Origin: an uncultured Clostridia bacterium
GTDB taxonomy: Bacteria; Bacillota; Clostridia; Oscillospirales; Acutalibacteraceae
Assembly (NCBI GenBank): GCA_947625785.1
Contig: CANQPS010000011.1
Coordinates: 46,539-110,538, forward strand
Direction: 5' to 3'
Length of the DNA stretch: 64,000 nt
Each line of letters opens with the position of its first letter. Position 1 is the stretch's first letter. Of this stretch, positions 57,251-64,000 are shown piece after piece. The position numbers were made by a program, and so were the translations under genes. The notes below the pieces were generated by a model. It was not told where the DNA came from. It was given only the letters and a program-made list of their open reading frames with translations, and made no database searches.

Positions 57251-58388
57251 AATGTGCGGTAGCACGGATTTAGTCAAGCAGGACGGAATGTTTGTGTGTC
57301 AGGTCTGCGGCACCAAATATTCCGTGGAAGAAGCCAAAAAGATGATGATAGAGGGTACAGTAGAAGTTCAAGGAACTGTACAAGTCGATAATTCATCTTA
57401 TGTCAAGAAATATCTTGAAAATGCTCGTCGAGCAAAAGCAAAAGAAGATTGGGAAGAAACCGAAAAATACTACAATATGGTGGAACAAAACGATCCCAAC
57501 AATATCGAAGCGATTTTTTATAGTGCTTATGGTAAAGCAAAAACGAGTTTGGTTTCAGATGACATCTACAGGCGACAAGCTGCCTTTAAGGTCCTGAACA
57601 ACTGCATTTCTATTATTGATGATAAATATCAGGTTGAAGAAAAAAAAGAAAATGAAATTGCCATCAGGTCTATGGCTTATGATTTATTGCAATTGTTCGG
57701 AAGCAGTTTTGTATATACACAACGCACAGATGGATACGGTTTTATTACAACAAATAAATCAGAAACATATGAACTTTATGTAAATTTGATTCAATCTTTT
57801 TACACTTCAATGTTGAACATCGAAACAAAAGATCCAGAAATTTATATGTTCGATACAGTAATTATTTTCCTACAAGGATGTAAAGAATATTCTGGTTTTT
57901 TTGAGGGTTATAATAAACGAAAACTTGATGACCTTTACGACAAATGGATTGAAGCACAAACCACCCGCATGAATCGAGTTAAGAAACAAAAAATCGATGC
58001 TTATTGGGCCTCTCATAAAGAAGAAAAAGAAAATTTAGATCAAGAACTACAAGCACTGCAAGAAACAAAAAAGCAATATGTGGATCAAATAGCCGCCCTT
58101 CAAAAGAGGAAAGAAGAGGTACCAGCATTTGTTCAACTCACACAAATCAAGAGTAGAATTGATAAGTTACAATCGGATAAAAAAGCTCTTGGGTTATTCA
58201 AAACAAAGGAGAAAAAAGCCATTCAGGAACAAATTGCTGCCGCTGAACAGGAAAAAGCGGAGGTTGCCAAACAAGCCGTAAGCCAGCAATCAGAAATCGA
58301 TAGAGAAATAGAGCCTATCAGAGCAGAGCTCAACAAAATCATCGCAAAAATTAAAAAGATAGAAAACGAATTAACAAAAGATAGATAA
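57231..58388 (+). CDS. Zinc-ribbon and coiled-coil protein
   Basis: A 385-residue protein. The N-terminal zinc ribbon reads CEMCGSTDLVKQDGMFVCQV then CGTKYS. A TPR-like helical region follows (YLENARRAKAKEDWEETEKY, NNIEAIF), then a long coiled coil over residues 265-385 (LDQELQALQETKKQYVDQIA). No catalytic motif. The gene is more AT-rich than its housekeeping neighbours, like the rest of 57.0-58.8 kb, which suggests transfer. Confidence 0.7.
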   Translation: MKQLKCEMCGSTDLVKQDGMFVCQVCGTKYSVEEAKKMMIEGTVEVQGTVQVDNSSYVKKYLENARRAKAKEDWEETEKYYNMVEQNDPNNIEAIFYSAYGKAKTSLVSDDIYRRQAAFKVLNNCISIIDDKYQVEEKKENEIAIRSMAYDLLQLFGSSFVYTQRTDGYGFITTNKSETYELYVNLIQSFYTSMLNIETKDPEIYMFDTVIIFLQGCKEYSGFFEGYNKRKLDDLYDKWIEAQTTRMNRVKKQKIDAYWASHKEEKENLDQELQALQETKKQYVDQIAALQKRKEEVPAFVQLTQIKSRIDKLQSDKKALGLFKTKEKKAIQEQIAAAEQEKAEVAKQAVSQQSEIDREIEPIRAELNKIIAKIKKIENELTKDR

Positions 58389-58403
58389 AGGAAGGTAAAT
58401 GAA

Positions 58404-58775
58404 ATGAAAAAAGATTTGAAATGCCCTATGTGTGATTCTTCCGATTTTAAGGAAGAAAACGGTTACTATGTCTGTCAAATTTGCGGGAACAAAATTCCCG
58501 TCCAATCCAAAGCCGACAAACAAAGCAAGCAATCCTCCGAAAAACAAAAGAAACCGCTTCCCGACAGATTGATAAGAAATGGTTTGATATTTTTGGTGTT
58601 AGGAATCGTTTTGCTTTTGGGGATCGCAATCATAGGAAGTGCAGTCTATGGCAGGGCCTATTTCTTTGATGGATATTTTATCACAAGGGTACTGACGACC
58701 GTTGCTATAATTTGGATCGTTGGTGGATTCATCACAATCATAGTGGGGCTACTAATGAAATTCTCCCAAAAATAG
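58404..58775 (+). CDS. Zinc-ribbon protein with two membrane segments
   Basis: A 123-residue protein: CPMCDSSDFKEENGYYVCQI then CGNK is a zinc ribbon similar to that of the previous protein; a Lys/Ser linker leads to two hydrophobic segments (NGLIFLVLGIVLLLGIAIIG and VLTTVAIIWIVGGFITIIVG). No family recognised. Last gene of the cluster. Confidence 0.65.
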   Translation: MKKDLKCPMCDSSDFKEENGYYVCQICGNKIPVQSKADKQSKQSSEKQKKPLPDRLIRNGLIFLVLGIVLLLGIAIIGSAVYGRAYFFDGYFITRVLTTVAIIWIVGGFITIIVGLLMKFSQK

Positions 58776-58803
58776 TTTTGCGCAACTGTTTACTGTTAAA
58801 AAG

Positions 58804-58827
58804 ACGGGAGCTCACTCCTGCCTTTTT
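58804..58827 (+). terminator. Terminator of the SPFH/zinc-ribbon cluster
   Basis: CGGGAG, loop CTCA, CTCCTG, then CCTTTTTCTG. A short stem with a moderate T-tract. Confidence 0.6.
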
Positions 58828-58874
58828 CTGCTTATGAAAACAAAGCGGGCAAAGATCGATCTGCTGCTATTAGA

Positions 58875-59261
58875 TTAAATGGTCATGAGCTTTTCGAGAA
58901 TGGTCTCATCGGCGGGACAGAAGGGGTACTGCGGGATCTCGGAGGGCAGGATCCAGCGCATGTCGTTGTGCTCGAGCAGTTTGGGTTCGCCCGCGGCGAT
59001 GACGCTGTGAAAGAGTGTGAGATGCACGGTGATGTCGGGGTATTCGTGGGTGACTTCGGTGAAGACCCCCGATGGAGCAATTTCAATGCCGAGTTCCTCC
59101 ATGCACTCCCGCCGCAGGGCTTCTGCCTTCGTCTCTCCCCTCTCGACTTTCCCGCCGACGAACTCCCAGAGGAGCCCACGCGCCTTGTTTTTCGGCCGCT
59201 GGCAGATGAGGAACCTGTCCCCTCTCCAAATGAGCGCGGCAACGACTTCAACGATTTCCAT
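58875..59261 (-). CDS. Nudix hydrolase, MutT/8-oxo-dGTPase type
   Basis: A 128-residue protein. The Nudix box GGKVERGETKAEALRRECME is complete (Gx5Ex7REUxEE), preceded by FLICQRPKNKARGLLWEFVG as in MutT. It would cleave oxidised dGTP or a related nucleotide. It converges with the zinc-ribbon cluster and is monocistronic. Confidence 0.9.
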   Translation of the reverse strand: MEIVEVVAALIWRGDRFLICQRPKNKARGLLWEFVGGKVERGETKAEALRRECMEELGIEIAPSGVFTEVTHEYPDITVHLTLFHSVIAAGEPKLLEHNDMRWILPSEIPQYPFCPADETILEKLMTI

Positions 59262-59364
59262 GGTTTTTCTCCAAGTTTTATCTTATCACATTTTTCGGAA
59301 AAAGTAAAGCGGACGCATCGCGCAGGGCCGCCGCAAAAAATTTAGAAAAAGAAGTCAAAATCGC

Positions 59365-59393
59365 TTGCTTTTTGCCGCGGATTCCCATATAAT
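59365..59393 (+). promoter_or_regulatory. Promoter of the tRNA-Thr gene
   Basis: TTGCTT (59365-59370), 17-base spacer, TATAAT (59388-59393), 30 bases before the mature 5' end. Confidence 0.8.
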
Positions 59394-59423
59394 AAGAAAG
59401 CACGTTGCAGGACAACGTCTTTC

Positions 59424-59499
59424 GCTACTGTGGCTCAGCTGGTAGAGCAGTTGATTCGTAATCAACAGGTCGTCGGTTCAAGTCCGACCAGTAGCTCCA
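59424..59499 (+). tRNA. tRNA-Thr (anticodon CGT)
   Basis: 76 nt including an encoded CCA. Acceptor arm GCTACTG/CAGTAGC, D-arm GCTC/GAGC, anticodon arm GTTGA-TTCGTAA-TCAAC with anticodon CGT (reads ACG), T-arm GTCGG-TTCAAGT-CCGAC. All arms pair fully. Confidence 0.95.
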
Positions 59500-59500
59500 A

Positions 59501-59537
59501 AAAAGAAAGCGGATTTTTTATCCGCTTTCTTTTTTGT
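59501..59537 (+). terminator. Terminator of the tRNA gene
   Basis: GAAAGCGGAT and ATCCGCTTTC form a 10-bp stem around a T-rich loop, followed by TTTTTTG. Confidence 0.9.
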
Positions 59538-59548
59538 GTGATGTTGAT

Positions 59549-59780
59549 TCGGCTTGGACCGCCAAGACCTGTTGATTAAATTTTGGGATCCCCGAAAAAT
59601 GATTGGCAAGAGCAATCATGCGGCATGAAAATACGGAGCAATCATTTTTTGGGGCGGCGTCAGGTCGTCGGTTCAAGTCCGCGCGAGACGAAGTCGAAGC
59701 TATCGAGCGAAGCGAAGATACCAGTAGCTCCAAAAAAGAAAGCGGATTTTTATCCGCTTTCTTTTTTGTGTGATGTTGAT
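59549..59780 (+). repeat. Duplicated tRNA-Thr 3' end with an inserted segment
   Basis: From 59661 the tRNA 3' part is repeated (CAGGTCGTCGGTTCAAGTCC, then ACCAGTAGCTCCA) with its terminator and the downstream GTGTGATGTTGAT. A segment of about 38 bases, rich in CGAAG, is inserted in the T-arm. The 112 bases between the copies contain CCCC(G)AAAAATGATTG/CAATCATTTTTTGGGG inverted repeats and no gene. The second copy cannot be a functional tRNA. Confidence 0.75.
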
Positions 59781-59784
59781 AGGG

Positions 59785-60060
59785 GCAGCGAGGGGTTACT
59801 GCGTCATTCAGAGCGAAGCGAAGAATCCCGAGGAGGAAAGTAAGGACTTCGTTCACGGGATCCTTCGGCCCTGTTAGGGCCTCAGGATGACGCGGAGAGC
59901 GGGGCAGTAAGGGAAATGCGGTGACCCACCCCCCTACCCCCCTCCCTCGGAGGGGGTAAAAAGGAAGCCTCCCTCGGAGGGGGGAAGGACTTCGTTCGGG
60001 GGATTCTTCACTGCGTTCAGAATGAACGCGGGAGGGACGGAGGGCGCGGACGAGGGAAAA
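59785..60060. repeat. Dispersed repeats, no gene
   Basis: GGGATCCTTCGG..CAGGATGACG, GGTGACCCACCCCCCTACCC and GGATTCTTCACTGCGTTCAG motifs of the families described elsewhere. Confidence 0.7.
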
Positions 60061-60086
60061 ATTGGGAACGATTTTCTGCGTTTCCT

Positions 60087-60115
60087 TTGACAAGCGGGCG
60101 TTCGCATGCTATACT
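60087..60115 (+). promoter_or_regulatory. Promoter of the formate/nitrite-type channel gene
   Basis: TTGACA (60087-60092), 17-base spacer, TATACT (60110-60115), 20 bases before the ATG, with AGGAG between. Confidence 0.88.
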
Positions 60116-60135
60116 GAAACAGAAAAGGAGTACAT

Positions 60136-60831
60136 ATGAAAGATACGCTTCTCGACATTGCAAAAAAGATCGCAGACGGATTTTTGGCGGGCATGCTCAT
60201 CTCCATCGGCGGGGCGGTCTTCCTCGCTTGCTACCTCGAATTCCCCCCCTTCGGCAAATATGTGGGCGGGCTCTTCTTCTGCACGGCCCTCTTCTGCATC
60301 TGCGTGAAGGGCTACGCGCTCTACACGGGCAGGATCGGCTATGTGCTTGAAAAGCACTCCAAAGAGGACCTCTCGGCCATGCTCTTGGGTCTTCTCGGAA
60401 ACCTCCTCGGCACGGTCGCATGCGGCTACCTCATCGCCCTCGCCATTCCCTCCATCAGGGACAACGCCTATGCGCTCTGCACCGGGAAACTCGAAACGCA
60501 GGAACTTTGGCAGACCCTCATCCGCGCCTTCTTCTGCGGCATTCTCGTCTTTTTGGCGGTGGACCTCTTCAAAAATCACAAGACCGTCCTCGGGATCTTT
60601 TTCTGTATTCCCGCCTTCATCTTCAGCGGCTACGAGCACTCCATTGCCGACATGTTCTACTTTGCGGCGTCGGGGATCGTGTCGTGGCAGGCCTTCGGCT
60701 TCCTCTGGATCGTCATCCTCGGCAACTCCGTCGGCGGGCTGTTCATTCCCCTTCTGAAACTCATCGGAGCCAAAAAGAAGGAGGACGTCCCGAAGGAAGA
60801 GCCGCAGGAAGAGGAGCAAAAGGCGGCATAG
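60136..60831 (+). CDS. Formate/nitrite transporter-family channel
   Basis: A 231-residue protein with six membrane segments. GFLAGMLISIGGAVFLAC, LLGNLLGTVACGYLI (the conserved GN-x-GT break), SGYEHSIADMFYF with the central His of the pore, and ILGNSVGGLFI follow the FNT fold. FNT channels move formate, nitrite or hydrosulfide; the exact ion cannot be told. A Glu/Lys-rich cytoplasmic tail ends the protein. Confidence 0.9.
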   Translation: MKDTLLDIAKKIADGFLAGMLISIGGAVFLACYLEFPPFGKYVGGLFFCTALFCICVKGYALYTGRIGYVLEKHSKEDLSAMLLGLLGNLLGTVACGYLIALAIPSIRDNAYALCTGKLETQELWQTLIRAFFCGILVFLAVDLFKNHKTVLGIFFCIPAFIFSGYEHSIADMFYFAASGIVSWQAFGFLWIVILGNSVGGLFIPLLKLIGAKKKEDVPKEEPQEEEQKAA

Positions 60832-60858
60832 GCCTTTCACTTTGACATCTTTTATCTT

Positions 60859-63372
<2,514 letters not shown>

Positions 63373-63401
63373 CAAAGACGCAAACATGTGAATTTTATAG
63401 A

Positions 63402-63437
63402 AAGGCGGCGAGGAGGCCTTCCCCGCCGTCTTTGTTT
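63402..63437 (+). terminator. Terminator of the UvrA-like gene
   Basis: AGGCGGCGAGGAGGCC...CCCCGCCGTC folds into a G/C-rich stem followed by TTTGTTTTG. Confidence 0.7.
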
Positions 63438-63467
63438 TGCTTTCAGAATGCTCGGCTCAAATATTTC

Positions 63468-63590
63468 TCATCGAGCCGTCGCTTGCGCCTCGCTCATGGG
63501 CTTGAAGTCCCGCATGAAGCCCGTGTTTTCTTCGACCTGTGAAAGGTTACTCATACCCGAGAGGACGACGAGCGCGCCCTCGCGCGAGGC
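63468..63590 (-). pseudogene. C-terminal remnant of an aldo/keto reductase
   Basis: Forty codons before the TGA at 63468 read ASREGALVVLSGMSNLSQVE and FMRDFKPMSEAQ, which matches the conserved C-terminal segment of aldo/keto reductases. Upstream, at 63590, the frame runs into the CGACACGCC repeat array, so the rest of the gene has been lost or displaced. Confidence 0.65.
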
Positions 63591-64000
63591 GGCGTGTCGA
63601 GGGATCCCCTCAAACGAAGTCCGTAGGTTTATGAGATCCTTCGCCTGCGGCTCAGGATGAGCAATTTGTTCCCGCTCATCCTGACCTTCCGCTCATTCTG
63701 AACGCAGTGAAGGATCCCCTCAAACGAAGTCCGTGACTACTGCGTCATCCCGAGCCGCCGCCATAGGCGGCGTGTCGAGGGATCCCGAAGAACGAAGTCC
63801 GTAGGTTTATGAGATCCTTCGCCTGCGGCTCAGGATGAGCAATTTGTTCCCGCTCATCCTGACCGCTCATTCTGAACGAAGTGAAGAATCCCCCCTCTTG
63901 CGTCATTCTGAACGAAGTGAAGAATCCCCTCAAACGAAGTCCGTGACTACTGCGTCATCCCGAGCCGCCGCCATAGGCGGCGTGTCGAGGGATCCCGAAG
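63591..64000. repeat. Tandem array of a roughly 180-210-bp repeat
   Basis: The unit GGCGGCGTGTCGAGGGATCC ... AACGAAGTCCGTAGGTTTAT ... CGCCTGCGGCTCAGGATGAG ... TTGTTCCCGCTCATCCTGAC ... CTACTGCGTCATCCCGAGCC is present about twice, and a third copy starts near 63976 and runs off the window. Internal copies of CATTCTGAACGAAGTGAAGA vary in number. No gene. Confidence 0.8.

Noticed and set aside
59583..59843. A short plus-strand frame across the second tRNA copy
   Set aside because: It reads through tRNA sequence, a terminator and repeats, so it is not a gene.

Overview
The window reads as a chromosome segment of a Gram-positive, monoderm-type member of the Clostridia with fairly high GC. Supporting signs are lipobox signal peptides, many promoters of the TTGACA-17 bp-TATAAT type, strong GGAGG ribosome sites, an MsmX/UgpC-type ABC ATPase, and the remains of a spoIIID gene, which is specific to spore formers. 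A gut Christensenellales-like lineage is my guess from the overall style and cannot be proven here. Dispersed intergenic repeats built on a GGTGACCCACCCCCCTACCC core are very abundant, and several decayed gene pieces end against repeats.

1-14.3 kb is an accessory island. A tight minus-strand run (790 to 4274) holds an XRE regulator, an AbrB-like protein, RelB/DinJ-like and Phd-like antitoxin-type proteins, a DpnD-like protein, three unrecognised proteins and a metallophosphoesterase. Divergent from it is an XRE gene, then a plus-strand operon (4939-10446) with a serine recombinase that has lost its catalytic residues, an intact large serine recombinase, two small proteins related to the recombinase C-terminus, and two ParB-like proteins. 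It is followed by two tandem promoter-RNA-hairpin units that look like paralogous small RNAs, more small unknown genes and an AAA/DUF4143 ATPase.

14.3-19.6 kb is worn ground: a truncated spoIIID, repeats, a lipoprotein with an Asp-rich linker, an IS481-type pseudogene, a SWIM zinc-finger protein and a second AAA/DUF4143 ATPase.

19.7-45.7 kb is dominated by nucleic-acid and nucleotide breakdown. A metallophosphoesterase and a HAD-nucleotidase/guanylate-kinase-like fusion face an operon of two NrnA-type DHH phosphoesterases and SurE. After a repeat block containing a DUF559 nuclease gene come two long minus-strand operons. The first (37304 to 25423) encodes two membrane proteins, a complete ABC importer, a thermonuclease lipoprotein and a giant Ig/OB-like lipoprotein. 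The second (45620 to 37521) encodes DeoC, DeoD, DeoB, cytidine deaminase, a lipoprotein 5'-nucleotidase, pyrimidine-nucleoside phosphorylase, thymidine kinase and a surface-anchored endonuclease I. Together they form a plausible pathway from extracellular DNA to nucleosides, bases and deoxyribose-5-phosphate, and this is the best candidate for an undescribed system in the window.

46.9-64 kb is mostly housekeeping: a TtcA-family protein, a HIT protein, TcdA, the TldD/PmbA pair, a Nudix hydrolase, tRNA-Thr, a formate/nitrite-type channel and a UvrA-like ATPase. Mixed in are an FtsH-like AAA protein that has lost its protease site, a divergent WYL-domain protein, and an AT-richer cluster of SPFH and zinc-ribbon proteins controlled from an XRE gene with a clear operator. 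The right end is a repeat array that cuts off an aldo/keto reductase remnant.
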